From Setoptus koraiensis (taxonomy: Eukaryota; Arthropoda): a stretch of DNA of 64,000 nucleotides. The stretch is taken from assembly GCA_048013815.1 (NCBI GenBank), contig CM106585.1:9734001-9798000 (forward strand), given 5' to 3'. The position numbers and the translations under genes were made by a program. Numbering within the stretch: position 1 is the stretch's first letter; the number at the start of each line of letters is the position of its first letter. A model generated the notes under the pieces. The model searched no databases, was not told the DNA's origin, and was given only the letters and a program-made list of their open reading frames with translations. Positions 11,456 to 23,460 of this stretch are shown piece by piece.

Positions 11456-14400
11456 AGGGCCAGAAACGACGACACCGACAAAAGCGAGCCATTTAAATGA
11501 AAAAAGAGCGCTAATATATGCAAATCGATTCGAATGGCCGCGCAAAGTGAGCGCGCTCTCGGTCGGAACGTCGACGGCGATTAAACTACTTTTACTGCCG
11601 ACAACAACAACAGCAGCAGCAACAGCAACAGCAACAACAACAGCAACGCCGATCCACACTCATAGAAACCAATCACTGGAATGAGATCATTATCTGGCCG
11701 CTGTCGTTGCTGTTGTTGTTGTTGTTGTTGCTGCTGCTGTTGTGCCGAGATGATGTGCGAGAACAACGCCAGTTGAGCGATTGTTGGAAGTTTCAATCAA
11801 CGGCCAGTCAATGGAGGGCACAATCAATGACGGACCAAAGGCAGAGACGAGCGAGTTATTATTACATAACAGTTAATGATTTATCTTTATGTGAGAGAAA
11901 TAGAGTGCATCTCTTACAATTGTTGCTGCTGTTGTTGTTAATAAATTGTTTTGTTTCGCTGGCTTGCCGGCTGGCCGGCTCGCTCGCTCACTTGCTTGCT
12001 TGCTGTATTATTGCTGTATCATTAATAAAAACTCTCGTGCTGTGTGTGAGTAGTCGACTACTTGTGTGTGACTTGTGTGCACTTTTCGCTTGGCCCTATT
12101 ACGTAATACGATGAGCGTATTACGTATATGTGATGATCATGGTAGTATGGTAACGTAAGCCGGCGCCGATGAGTGTGTTACGTAATTTTAAGTAAGTGAG
12201 ATCTGAGATTAACAACAGTACGAACGTATTTGAACAACAACAACAACAGCAACAACAACAACAACATTGTGTGTTGGCTCGGCGAGCCAGTTGGAGCACA
12301 GGTGAGTTGCGAACACCGGCCAATTCAGCCGCTTTTGTTGCTCTGGCTGCCGACAAGAGGGATTGCATCGCCGAATGTTACACAGCGAACGCATATCGCC
12401 CCCGGGACGGTATCTCTGCCCGCCACAATCCGCCGCAGAAATCTAGCCGCTCAGAGGGGGTTCGCCGGTGAGACCCGCTCAGAAGGGGCTCGCCGGTGCC
12501 CGTAACCGCGTCGCCATATATTGGCGACCCGACAAGCGGGTTGCATATTTCGACACTAACACTTGTAGATATTGGCCGTGATTCGAGCGCCATCGACAGC
12601 GGACAAAGACGAACGAGTGAAAATAACAACACAAGCCGATTTATGAATTATGGCCGAACAGTTGTGTCGACAAGGCAGCCACACACCGACGACACACGTA
12701 ACGACGACGACAACGACGACCCCCGTCAACGATAAATCGATAAATATCCGTTTATTCAACAGGTGGCCATTATCGTCTTACCGTAAGTTACAGTTTATAT
12801 AAAGTGTACAGTTTGCAATGGTAGCACTCGATTAATCCCCATTTAATCGCCTGATATCCGCCACTTACAATTTATTCTATTTCTATTTATTGTTGTTATA
12901 ATTATTATTATTATCTTATTCTTCTTCGCCAGCTAGCCGAAAAGCTGGCCGGCCAGCCAGCCAGCCAGCCAAACAGGCGACGAGGCAAACATTTCGCGAG
13001 CCTTGTGTATTTGCACACTTCGCAAGGCATAAGAGGGCAAAGAAAAATCGCTCTTGTCGCTGTCATTGGTGGCACAATCATTTCCATTGATAGGATTGAA
13101 TGCATTTGACGAGCGTCAGTGCCCACACAACGCTGAAACGAATAGAGCCTGAAACTCGAAAAAGTAAACTCTCTACTTGAAAAATAAGACAGTTAGAGTG
13201 ATTAGCGACAGAAGGTGAACGAGATGATTTGTCGCTTTAGGGTGGCCTTAGCGGCTTGCAACAGCTTCGGCTGAATTGATTCAAATCAATCTGACAAGTA
13301 GTTGGCAGAGATGTAAATCGACACAACCTCGCACTCGCTCGCCAACACAGCCAACGCAAGCCATTGTGAGAGATTCTTTTAATGCTCGCAGCTTGGCCGG
13401 CGTCAACAATTGTGATCGGCGGCCCCATTAGCATGATAATTAATCGGACCAGTTGTTTTAATTGCTAATTAGCTGATAACTTATCAGTGATAAGACAGAC
13501 AGAGACGCGCCAATCAAGATGGTTGATAAAGAGGGCGCCATTTTTGAACAGGATCAGCGATGCAAATCGATCATTTGATTGTCGTTATCTCTATCGATCA
13601 TGGTTGTGTTGACTTTATTCATTCGGCCGGGCCACTGGCTGTATCGGTGCGCATCGTTCTGACGATGCTCGTATCGTGCGGATACTCGGACCGTTTAAAT
13701 ATTTGCAAACTCGAATCGCTCGGGTATTCGCATGTCAAGATCGCTCGGGCATTGGGAATGGATGACGCAACTATGTCGGCTGTCAGATGTGTCCGGCTGT
13801 GCACTTGCGATTATTATGCGAGTACGAGCGCTTGGCTGCGAGCCAGATTCTCATTAGTCGATTGTGAGCGCATTGGCTAAACAACTGGCTTCTGTTTGTT
13901 CTGGCAACAGCCAGCGAGATCAGCGAGAGATCAGTGAGTGATCAGTTAGTTGATCGTTTAGTTGATCCATCGTTAGTGAGCCATCCAGCCAGCGACTTGT
14001 GACTCGCAAGTTGTGAGTGTATCAACAAAGTGCAACAACCAACAAATAACGCTAATTACGCTCGATATTCAGCTCATGCTGCAAATTGGCCGCTGTTGCT
14101 CTCGACGACGGGCGTCTCGGCAAACACTGATTCGGCTAATCGATTGATGCCACCAACTCAAACACTCAAACCCACCAACGCACCAACAACCAAAGTGTCA
14201 GTATCAGTTGGCTGGCCCAAGCAACAAGCTTGCCACTGGCAACACTGCAACCTCGCCGTTGCAAGTGTCCGTCAATTCATGCGTACACATCCGCTTGAAT
14301 TTGCTCTCATTCAGAGCCTCTGAAACAATTTCGATGGCACGGAATCGCCAGCGCAATTGCTTGTCGCTAATGGTCTGGCGACGATCACATTGATTGTGCC

Positions 14401-14629
14401 GACTAACTCAATTATCGCTTATCGATGGCGCGCAATTATCGCACTGATCTGATTGTGGGCTCATTTGTTCATTTGTTCATTTGTTCATTTGCTCATTTGC
14501 TCGCTTGTTTGTCGGCCCATTTGTGTGTTTGCCGCAACCGCTATGCGTATCGCCTCAGCAGATCGCATCAAGTTCACCCTGTTATTGGTTCATCCCGTCA
14601 TTGTTATCGGTTGCTGCAACAAATATTGT

Positions 14630-14740
14630 TGCACCATTACGTAATATCGTAACAGCATTACGTAACACTGTTATAGCATTACGTGATATTGTTATGGCAT
14701 TACATAACATTGTGATAACATTATATAACAACGTAATTGT
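14630..14740 (+). repeat. About 22-bp degenerate repeat with TTACGTAA cores
   Basis: Units of the type GCATTACGTAACATTGTTAT recur about five times with decay toward the right. The first two carry an intact TTACGTAA palindrome (14638-14645 and 14658-14665). Confidence 0.7.
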
Positions 14741-17050
14741 GATGTTAATGATGATGAGCGTTGCGGCATGCAAAACAATTGACATTCATTGCCATCGTTG
14801 CCATTGCAGCAACAACAACAAGCGGTTATAACAGCAGCCCGGCTGCGTTGTGCCGGCCGGCAGCTGAAACAGTTTCATTTGGTTTTTTCGCATTCTTATT
14901 CATTATTCATTATTTATTATTACGTTGTGGCGATAAATAAAATCGGAGCAGATTACCGAATGGAAGCCCCCGCACAATGAGCGTTCAAGTTTCAGCGATT
15001 CTCGAGTTGCCGGCCGGCCGGCTGCTAGCGTGCACTTGAGCCAATCGACTGGCCATGATGATCTAATTCGAGCGTAAACCAACAAAACGAAAACAAAACG
15101 AGAATCATAAATATCATCTTTTCGGTGCTTGTTTTTGCTGGCAGTTTTTGTCAGTGCGAGCCATTTAAACGGTCTACTCTGGTCGCTATCAAAAGTATTG
15201 ATAGCGAGCGACGAGAGTCGCTTGTTGGCTGGCCCAGCCGCTTGTCGCCGTCAAGAGCACTGACAAGCGCTTGCAAAACGGCCGGCTCGCAAAATAAACG
15301 CTCAATAGGACCATTCAACCATTAGGCCGACCAGATACAGTTAAGGTTAACACAAACAAATGTATAGCGCCAACAAATAAATAGACAGCAACCTGTTGCT
15401 ATCTATCCATCTATTTATCGCTCTGTTGTGAGCCACCAGCGAGCCATTCATTGAAAGGCGCTCTTGTCGTTTGTTTGTCTTGTGGGCCGCTATCTGGCTA
15501 TCGCTGGCGTTGTTTATAATATTATAATATTATCATTATTATCTGGCTAATATCTCGATTCAATCTGCCATAAATAGGTTTAGCTTGGGGCTATATTTTT
15601 TTATTTTATTTTGCGCACATTGGGCGCATCTCGCTACGGCCAACAGTTGGCGCTCCGACGCCAGTTGTGCGTCTTCGCTTCTCCTCGCTTCTCCTCGCTT
15701 CTCTTCGATTCTCGAGCAGCAAGCAACAGGCAACAGGCGAAATCCGACGGCCGGATTATCGCTAAATGGTTTATGTGGCGCCATTATATATTGCACAAGC
15801 CAGGCTCATATGAGCGCCGCATCTTGTGCCACAAGACTCATATCGTATGCGCGCTGGTCGCCATTGGCTTGCGCCTAATCTGGCCGCGATAAAAGATAAA
15901 ACATGAGCACAAACGATTAAAACACGCCGATCCGGTTAGCTAATTCTAGCCAGCGAGCCGGCCAGCGAGCCAGTCATGGCAGCAGCATGGAAATGGCTTG
16001 CTTGAGAGCATCGTTGCTTGTGTGTCCGAATCAGCGAGCTGTCATTGTTATTACATGCATTATTGCTAAAAAGTCGAGCGAGCTCTGTTTGCTAAAACAT
16101 GTTTGCGCATCGTCTGCGCCTAATTGTTTTCCCAATGCGCTAATCAATTTACGCTAATCACTGAATGAAACATGATTAAATCAATTAAACGAACGCTGTC
16201 CAATGTCATTCAGAAGCCGGGCCACTTCTGTTTGTTGTAGCTGTCTAGCCATCAGAGCGCCAACACTGACCGACACCCGATAGCATGCGAGCCGTTGCAT
16301 GCCGAGCAACAGTTTATCATTTATAACAGTTTATTGGGGGGCATGTTACGTAAGCATGTCGAAGCGCCGTAGCGTCAGACAAATCGCGTCGCTTTTGCTC
16401 GGGCAACGTGCACCACCTTACACAGTGACCAAAACAACACTTATCCGCTCTTTATCCGCTCTTTCCAAACAAAATGCTGGCTCACAAAGGGGCAAACGTT
16501 CACGGGCTCGTTCACCTTGATGCGGCACGCAATTCGTGGCGAGCCCATGGCTCGCCATGCACAAAAATAATTGTGGCCAGTCGATTTGGGCACCCACGGC
16601 AGTGTCTTTGTTTGCTGGCTGTTTGCTGGCTGTTCGCTGGTTGTTTGTTGATGGTCGCTTGATGCGCCCACAGCGGCGACTAATGGTGGCGACTGCACCC
16701 AACTTTTGCTCGCTCCCATCTTTGCCTCTGTCGGCTGTCGGCTATCGGCTGTTGGCTGGCCGCTGGCCAGCTCGCCAAGCTATCCATTCATTAAAGCATG
16801 GCGCGTATCACAGCATCATCAAGACGGCTATTATTATATATTATAGATTATCGCAGATCAGTGGTCAACTGGTTGGCATGGCAGCCATAATAACAGCCAA
16901 CCAGCGGGCACATCGGACAGCATTGTTGTGCGCTCAACAAGTGCCATTTTGGCACTCACTTAGCGGCCAGTTACGTAACCGTTGTGTGCAAGTGACCACA
17001 ACGACAAACAACCAGACAGCAGGCCGGCCATTGGCTCGTTCGGCTCCACA

Positions 17051-17170
17051 ACCATCAACAACCGACAACAACCGACAACAACCAACAACAACCGACAACA
17101 ACCGACAGCAACCGACAACAACCGACAACAACCGTCAACAACCGACAACAACCGACAACAACCGACAACA
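17051..17170 (+). repeat. 10-bp tandem repeat, 12 units
   Basis: Twelve units of ACCGACAACA, or single-base variants of it, stand in perfect 10-bp register. An inverted GTTGTTGTTG stretch follows shortly after. It is a minisatellite; the open frames through it are artefacts. Confidence 0.95.
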
Positions 17171-18344
17171 ACGGCGGCAGTTGTTGTTGTTGGCCGTAAC
17201 TGCAGTTGTGGATGTTTTTGAACTGCTGCCCAAAACTGAAGCGATAAAGCGGCGATACAAACAAGTCTCGTCCATCGATTGCATGCGGCTATTGCCGCAG
17301 CCAGTTGCGTAATGAATCGACCTCATTCGCCAAGTGTCTATTTAACACCTAACGTCGCCATCACACAGCAAAGATGGACACAGCGAGTTCATTACACTGC
17401 GCTCAACTGCACACGCCGAAATCCAGTGTACGAAATCATCTTGTTGTTGCTGTTGTTGTTGCTGATGTTGCTGTTGTTGCTGATGTTGCTGTTATTGCCG
17501 TTGTTGCTGTTGCCGATGTTGTTGCGGCTGTTGCTGTTGGCGGAGCATCGACAACTGCGGCCACTAGAGCGCTGAGCATTTGTTAGAATGGCAATGGAAT
17601 CAAATGGGCAAATGGAAATGGAAATGGAAAAGGAAAATGCGCGCCAGTCCAACAACAAACTGCTAAAAATATCCAATCGATCATTTGTGGCGACTGGGCC
17701 AGCGTTAGGCGCTGTTATGTAATTGATTTGATTACAGTCTATAACTGTTGCCAATGATACAAACATAACTGACCAATATTAATGATCATTCTTCAATGCT
17801 GTCATGTGCTCAATAGTCGAGCCACAATTGTTGCCGCTGCACGATGATGAATCAAACTCTATCGAAACCCACTAAATTGTGTCTATGTGTCTATGTAAAC
17901 CCGACCAAACCAAGCCAAACCACTGCGGCCGTAAACACACTCACATTCACCTGTATCCATCTAACAAGTGTAAGCCAACTGTTTTGTTCAACTGTCCATT
18001 CATACACTCATTATCTCGTCTCATTCTCATTTCGCTGGTTCGCTTCTTTTTGCCTCTCGATCGACAATTCGGCTTTGAGCCAATTTGCCAATTCGCCCAA
18101 ATCATTACCACTGGCCAGCTACAGCTCGCAACACATAAATCGTTATCTAATAAATCAACTTTGACATATTTAATTTTTTCCTCTATCTCTCTCGTTTCAA
18201 CTGTCCCAAAGCGGATGATGTCTGCGTACGCCCAACACAAACAAATCGCAGATTATTTGACCAGTGCCAATGTGCACAGGGCACCAAATTAGATTAGATT
18301 TGCATTTTTGCCATTTTCGCCATTTTCGCTATCTGTGCAATCTG

Positions 18345-18455
18345 AGCCATCTGAGTTATTTTCGCTATCTCAACTAGCTGAGCTATCTCGGCTACTTGAG
18401 CTATCTCGGCTACCTGAGCTATCTGAGCTATCGCGGCTATCTGAGCCATCTCTAC
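18345..18455 (+). repeat. 18-bp degenerate tandem repeat
   Basis: Units of the type GAGCTATCTCGGCTACTT recur about five times with substitutions. AGCTATCT and GGCTATCT are the stable cores. Confidence 0.7.
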
Positions 18456-19255
18456 TGTCTCTTGTTATCCTTGTCTGATTGCGTACCGTTATCAAGCCAA
18501 ATGAAGCAAATTTGCGCTAATATACTGCTAGGCTAACTATAGATAATAAGTGTTCGTGTGTCAGCACAAATCGCAAGCCAGCTCACCAAAGTCAGACAAG
18601 AAGGCCTCATCAATTTATAGCGACCACTATCAGTTAACTACCTGCATGCAGCTCATGCAAGTCTGTTTGCATTTGTTGCGCTTGCTCAAATGTCAACAAA
18701 ATGTGACTTGAATCTCCAATTAAACTCTGACCACATAACGCAATCTCGCTAGCATCTACAATCTAGCTTGGCGAGAGATACATGACAAGTTTGTTGAACT
18801 TCCTCGTTATTGATGAGCCATCTATAGTCGCCGATCTGGTGGTCGGCTAATTGAAACAGGCAGGCAACAACAGAGTTCATGTGCCAATGTCGCCTGGACG
18901 ATGTTGCATTCGAGTGCAAATTTAAATGGTAATTACCCTGGCGCCGCCACCACCACCACCAGCAACAACAGCAACAACAGCAACAACGACAACAATTGTG
19001 TGGTCAACATAAATAGTCAGTTAGTTTGGCTTAACATGCTGCAAATCACTGTGCTCAACAGTGTTGGTTGTTTCGATTGCGAGTAAACAGAACATCATTT
19101 ATAGTGGGCATTCGCTTCAGACGGGCCAAAAGCTAAAAAATAGTCTGCCTATGCCTAACTAATGATTGATTACGTAAGACGTTGTTAACTGTAGCCAACA
19201 GACATGCTGAGATAGTGGTACAGCTGACACACTGTAAATCTTTCTCCTTTTGCAG

Positions 19256-19873
19256 GCTTGCATCGGACTGCTCAAACATACCGGTATTACACAATATGTA
19301 TTACGGTTATGCTGACAGCCATAAACACATATCTTCCTTAGAATATCTTCAGGAACGATTATAAAATGCCTGAGCTTAATGAGCTTATAGAACCTGAACT
19401 GGGCACAGGTGACATAGTTGCAACATTTTATCTCGAGTGATTTTTAAAATGTTCAACGCGTTCTTTTTCCATTTCAGCATCTCTCCTCTGAACGAAACTG
19501 CTGGCGAAAATTTGAGAAACTAGCACAACAACATTGGTTCACTCTGTGGCAATCAGTTCGTCTGTGTATCAGCTAATTAAACGTTGGCCAATTCGACTTG
19601 GCTCATAAACAAATCCATTAATATGATGATGATCGTATTTAATACATCACATACAGAGTAGTGTAATTTACACACACAAACAGAAGCGCATCCCCGAAAG
19701 GGAGATGAGCCAGTTGAGAGCTTACAACTTGTTGCAAAGGCCAACAGCATTCACCTTGCCATCTAGCCTTACCGTACTACAGGTGAGTTGCCAGATTCAA
19801 GGTTGCGCGCACTAAACAACAAGTTGATCAAATTATTTATTTGCAGCCTATAGAGCAATATGGTTCTCTGTGA
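19256..19873 (+). other. Candidate small spliced transcript with a 34-aa ORF
   Basis: Three splice-like features line up on the plus strand. An acceptor with a strong pyrimidine tract (TTTCTCCTTTTGCAG) opens an exon at 19256. That exon can end at 19408 (ACAG|GTGACA). A 69-nt intron ends at TTTTTCCATTTCAG, opening exon 19478-19782, which ends at CTACAG|GTGAGT. A 64-nt intron ends in TTTATTTGCAG at 19846. Across this last junction an ATG at 19705 reads 26 codons to the donor and 8 more after it to a stop at 19871-19873, in phase (MSQLRAYNLLQRPTAFTLPS...PIEQYGSL). The first exon also holds an open stretch of 35 codons ending near 19364. I recognise no family. It could be a small-protein gene, a noncoding RNA, or the 3' exons of a gene starting far upstream. 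It converges on symplekin. Confidence 0.35.
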
Positions 19874-20014
19874 CCAATGGTCAGTGACTTAGACAGACAG
19901 AAATGATTTGTGGGCGATAGCGCAATGCTATTTCTGTCTTCGCTACATGTTTCATGATTCTTTATTTGTGAGTAAAATGCAAATCGTATATAAAATTGCA
20001 TAATATCATCATCC

Positions 20015-22183
20015 TCATCCTATAGTCTGCTGCTGAAGCGTGTGTGGTTGTGGCTGTGGTTGCAACGGCGGCTGCTGCTGTTCAGTAGGCGGTGATGATG
20101 GTGGCGACTGATGGTTAGTTTCTTTGGTCTCAATAAACATGCTCTTTAAATTGAGTAATAAGGATTTATGATCTTCTGTCATTACTTCGAGTCTAGTGTC
20201 AATCAGTTGTGTAAGTATTGTGAGACCACAGGGCACTTTTTGGTTGACAATCAAGTCCTCTAAGAGTTTCACTGAATAGTCAGTCAGCCTAGGACTCTCG
20301 GCATATAGTTTGGGTAATATAAAATCTCTATCTTTTGTCTCGGGCCTCCGTAGGGCCTCATCCAAATAGGAATGAAAGCATTCTTCGAATTGGTTTAGTA
20401 GTTCGGTTTGGGATGTTCCCACATCATAGTTTCTTCTTATGATGGCATACGAAATCTCATGCCTGTTCCTAATGTCATCGAATATGTAATCACGAATTAT
20501 TCTTGTACACTCGGTATTGTGGAATTCATTTGCCAATGTTGATAAGACTTTCTTCTTCACCTCCAATTGTGCAGGCGCAATAAATACCCTCTTTTCATCT
20601 TTGAGAATTCGCTTGACAGATTCCACAACCATTTGTTCTTTTTCTCTTTCCTCCAATTCTTTTGTAACCTCGTTTAAATTGAGTTGCTTTGGTTTAACGG
20701 CAACAACAGGTTTTCCCAACTGTTGCAATTTTATCTTCCTCTGAATTTGGGTTTCGCTCTTTTTCTCCTCACTACTCAAAGACTTATTAACAGCATGTGT
20801 AGCTATATTGTGGCTTCTATCTTGCCTGAGCTTATCCACACCAGATCCTAGACCGGCTGCTGTCAATTGAGCCGCCAATAATCGGGCCAAGTGTTTTATG
20901 TGGACTGGTGTCCCTGTAACTGCCACTGGCACAAACGAGGCAACGAAATGAGGGGGCATGGTGTCTGGCATATTCTTGATTGAGTGGGCAACTAGGTCTG
21001 TAGCTATCTCGATATTTTGCAATGGCTTGAGTATCTCATCAGCGGTAATATCAATGGCTGTTTCATCCATAACAATGTTAGTTTCCGCTTCTTCCGGCTT
21101 CTCCAATTTGATCCTCTTGGACGAATCACTTATTTCAAATCTGAGGCCTTTTTTCTTTAATTCATTGAAGATTTTGTTGATCTCAGACTGGGTGACACCA
21201 ATATCACCAAGTAATTGGGTAATTCGTAGTTGATATTTAGGCGTTGTGACTGCTAATGGGTGCTTCAGTAAAATAGTAAGCTGCAGTTTTAGGTATTTCC
21301 TGACTGAAAGTACTTGGGAAGTGGCCAGTGTTGGCGGCAAGTTGGCATACAGAGCCTCTAGAGCCTGAATAACCTTACCCATAAATAGATTAGATCTCTG
21401 GCGCGCTAATACCACCAACGATTGCATAGTTGCCATGAGATTAACGCTCGATATATGTGATGTTCCATGAAATATAATCATTTGATCAAATACTTGCATG
21501 GCTTCATCCAATGAAGCCGCCTTCTGTCCGGCAGACAACACCGATGCCGGGGCCTCGCTATCCGACTGAGAGCTGGTAGGGGGTAATACAAGGGCATCGT
21601 GTATGTTATATTCGAATTCTTCATCAGATAATTTGTCTGGTTTTGTTTGGAGCAGTACAAGATTTTCCATGAATTTAATACATTGTGTTCGTATACCATC
21701 ATTGTCTGTTGTATCTAATAAGTTACAGATGTGTGATTTGATTTGAAGCCAAACTTGCCAGGTTTGTTCCGCAACATCGTCTAAAATGTTGACCTTGGTG
21801 CTAATCCAAGCAATTATTACTTTATATAGTTGTGATGCAGCCTGTATAGAGCGTTTAATCACATCGGAATTGGATTCATTTAATAGTAGGCTCAAATTTA
21901 TTATAGATTTTGGAAAGATGTTGCCGTCTTTCTTGCAGGCAGCCTCTATAAAACCAATAACAAACTTTTTAACCAATGGTGATCTATCATTTTGAAAGCC
22001 TAAGATCTCATCTAAAAAATTGTCCAAGACGCCGTGATTCAGAGCTAACTCTTGAACCTGATTTAAATATTTAACCTTTTGTGAGCCATCACTCTCTAGG
22101 ATGGCCTGATTGATGAGTTCGGCGACACGAGTTTCAATCGTTGCCGATTGATTGTCCTGTAGATCATCAACAACGATAGACAT
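20015..22183 (-). CDS. SYMPK: Symplekin, lacking the usual C-terminal third
   Basis: Symplekin is the scaffold of the mRNA 3'-end cleavage and polyadenylation machinery and of histone pre-mRNA processing. I start it at the ATG at 22183 (MSIVVDDLQD), giving about 722 residues; the frame is open slightly further upstream but without an ATG. The N-terminal HEAT domain (about residues 20-330) is clear: LDNFLDEILGFQNDRSPLVK, KFVIGFIEAACKKDGNIF, NLPPTLATSQVLSVRKYLKL, with human symplekin nearly identical over short stretches. A middle segment (HIKHLARLLAAQLTAAGLG and VKRILKDEKRVF) also matches. The protein then ends in a Pro/Gln-rich tail with a stop at 20015. Family members are about 1150-1270 residues and continue into a conserved C-terminal domain that is absent here. 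An AATAAA on the minus strand at 19966-19961 supports a real 3' end. No downstream minus-strand continuation is visible. Confidence 0.93.
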   Translation of the reverse strand: MSIVVDDLQDNQSATIETRVAELINQAILESDGSQKVKYLNQVQELALNHGVLDNFLDEILGFQNDRSPLVKKFVIGFIEAACKKDGNIFPKSIINLSLLLNESNSDVIKRSIQAASQLYKVIIAWISTKVNILDDVAEQTWQVWLQIKSHICNLLDTTDNDGIRTQCIKFMENLVLLQTKPDKLSDEEFEYNIHDALVLPPTSSQSDSEAPASVLSAGQKAASLDEAMQVFDQMIIFHGTSHISSVNLMATMQSLVVLARQRSNLFMGKVIQALEALYANLPPTLATSQVLSVRKYLKLQLTILLKHPLAVTTPKYQLRITQLLGDIGVTQSEINKIFNELKKKGLRFEISDSSKRIKLEKPEEAETNIVMDETAIDITADEILKPLQNIEIATDLVAHSIKNMPDTMPPHFVASFVPVAVTGTPVHIKHLARLLAAQLTAAGLGSGVDKLRQDRSHNIATHAVNKSLSSEEKKSETQIQRKIKLQQLGKPVVAVKPKQLNLNEVTKELEEREKEQMVVESVKRILKDEKRVFIAPAQLEVKKKVLSTLANEFHNTECTRIIRDYIFDDIRNRHEISYAIIRRNYDVGTSQTELLNQFEECFHSYLDEALRRPETKDRDFILPKLYAESPRLTDYSVKLLEDLIVNQKVPCGLTILTQLIDTRLEVMTEDHKSLLLNLKSMFIETKETNHQSPPSSPPTEQQQPPLQPQPQPHTLQQQTIG

Positions 22184-22653
22184 TAGTAGTAGACCCCTAT
22201 CGCCTAACAAGGATAGGCTATGTATTTAAGATTATTATTATATTAATATATATTTAGATATATATTTATATATGTATATATATTTAAAGATGGAAAATAT
22301 GATGAAAAAGGTGAAATCGCGAAGAATTGTTTGTCTCAAAGTAATACTAGAATGGTAATGATTGTTTTCACCTGAACTTATACGCTGTTTTGTGTGAACA
22401 AATTTTCATCAGTGCACGCATGCACCAACTTTATGGCGCCGGGTTCAAGTTTGAAAGTCATTGTCCAGAATTTATTTTTGACAGGTGCCAATTTTCCTTC
22501 CAACTAATCAATGTTCGCATCTGTATACAGACTTGTGATAGATTGTTCGTAATCAGCTATACACACCATAAATAGAGGTACGCCTGGCAACAACAATGAA
22601 CTAGATGTAGCTTAAAAATCAATAATTTTTTTATTCATCGGTTTTGCACATTC
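22184..22653. other. Gap between symplekin and eEF1-beta
   Basis: About 470 bp of AT-rich DNA holds the symplekin promoter and the 3' end of the eEF1-beta gene. On the minus strand AATAAA at 22635-22630 is a likely poly(A) signal about 20 nt after the eEF1-beta stop. A run of TATATA-type sequence at 22240-22290 lies just upstream of symplekin. No reading frame resembles a protein. Confidence 0.5.
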
Positions 22654-23295
22654 TTAGATCTTTTGAAAAGCTGCAATGTCAGTACTTTGCACAAGATCGA
22701 AATTTTCAATTTGCTCTGTCAGCCAGTCGACAGACACTTTGGCGTCTTCGACAACACAAATGATGGAGAGCTTGTGGAGACCGTAAGCTATTGGAACTTT
22801 CTTTGAGGCACCCCACACAAGACCGTCGGCTTGGATACTACGAACATGTTTGTCAATGTCATCCACGTTGGTCTCATCATCCCAGGGTTTGACATCCAGT
22901 AAAATTGATGATTTGGCGATGACAGCGGGCTTGGCTTCCTTTTTCTCATGGTAGGCCTTGGCTCGCTCTTGACGAGCCTTTTCGGCCTCCTCATCGTCGT
23001 CATCTGAACCGAAGAGATCGATGTCATCATCATCGTCGTCGGCTGGCTTCGCTGCTGGTGGCGCTGGTGCCACTTTTTTTGCGTCACCGCCTGCTGAGGC
23101 AGCTGGTGCTTTGGGGAATTTTTTCAACTCCTGATCACTGTAGCTCAACATGTGTTTGAACCAACGTGTGAGATGTGGTCCAAGAGCCTGTAAAGCCGCC
23201 ACGTCCGCTTGAGTGGGTACATATCCAGAGACGTAAGGGAGGTCCCGCAATTTCGCATTGAGTGAGTTCAAATCGACTCCTTGTGAAGCAGCCAT
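22654..23295 (-). CDS. eEF1beta: Translation elongation factor 1-beta
   Basis: This is the guanine-nucleotide exchange subunit that reloads eEF1A with GTP in the cytoplasm. The 213-residue length is normal for the family. The N-terminal GST-C-like domain (residues 1 to about 75) contains [21 protein letters not shown] Lys/Ala/Pro linker leads to the acidic patch ([20 protein letters not shown], about residues 86-105). The C-terminal exchange domain (about 126-213) carries [36 protein letters not shown] and the characteristic ending close to [12 protein letters not shown]. The start ATG at 23295 has good context. There is no intron in the coding region. It is transcribed divergently from RPL9, with a TATA box at 23453-23460 on the minus strand. 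Confidence 0.98.
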   Translation of the reverse strand: MAASQGVDLNSLNAKLRDLPYVSGYVPTQADVAALQALGPHLTRWFKHMLSYSDQELKKFPKAPAASAGGDAKKVAPAPPAAKPADDDDDDIDLFGSDDDDEEAEKARQERAKAYHEKKEAKPAVIAKSSILLDVKPWDDETNVDDIDKHVRSIQADGLVWGASKKVPIAYGLHKLSIICVVEDAKVSVDWLTEQIENFDLVQSTDIAAFQKI

Positions 23296-23452
23296 TTTGG
23301 TGAAATATTTGAAAATTCTTCTGGTACCTTAAGGTATAGTATTAGTGATAGTAATGGCTTTCTATCAATGTAATATAAGAGATGGATGAGTTGTTGTAAT
23401 GCAAATGAGGTGCAGGGCACAAATGTTGTGGTAGAGACACGGTCCATGCGGC

Positions 23453-23460
23453 TTTATATA
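23453..23460 (-). promoter_or_regulatory. TATA box of the eEF1-beta gene
   Basis: TATATAAA on the minus strand lies immediately downstream (in minus-strand sense) of one of the two inverted 35-bp promoter elements and about 155 bp upstream of the eEF1-beta ATG. Confidence 0.6.

Larger units (their letters stand above)
6343..19255. other. 13-kb region without a convincing gene; repeat-rich
   Basis: No reading frame here resembles a known protein. The long open frames are by-products of CAA, GGCC and GCGATT-type repeats. The first several hundred bases must include the promoter of the divergently transcribed PTB gene. Notable contents, listed separately, are short tandem repeats with 9-20 bp units, two CACCTG clusters, many CAA/CAG microsatellites, GGCCAGC-type low complexity, and repeated TTACGTAA palindromes between 12 and 19 kb. 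Good-looking plus-strand donors (CAG|GTGAGT near 12300, CAG|GTGAGC near 7108) leave open that part of this is intron or leader of the spliced transcript seen at 19256. Confidence 0.5.

Noticed and set aside
13560-13880. Plus-strand frame of 106 codons with a helix-turn-helix-like stretch (GYSHVKIARALGMDD)
   Set aside because: The match to a transposase-type HTH is a short resemblance only. No further transposase motifs or terminal repeats are present.
17051-17170. Regular 10-bp repeat that at first glance resembles a CRISPR-like array
   Set aside because: Units are contiguous with no spacers; it is a plain minisatellite in eukaryotic DNA.
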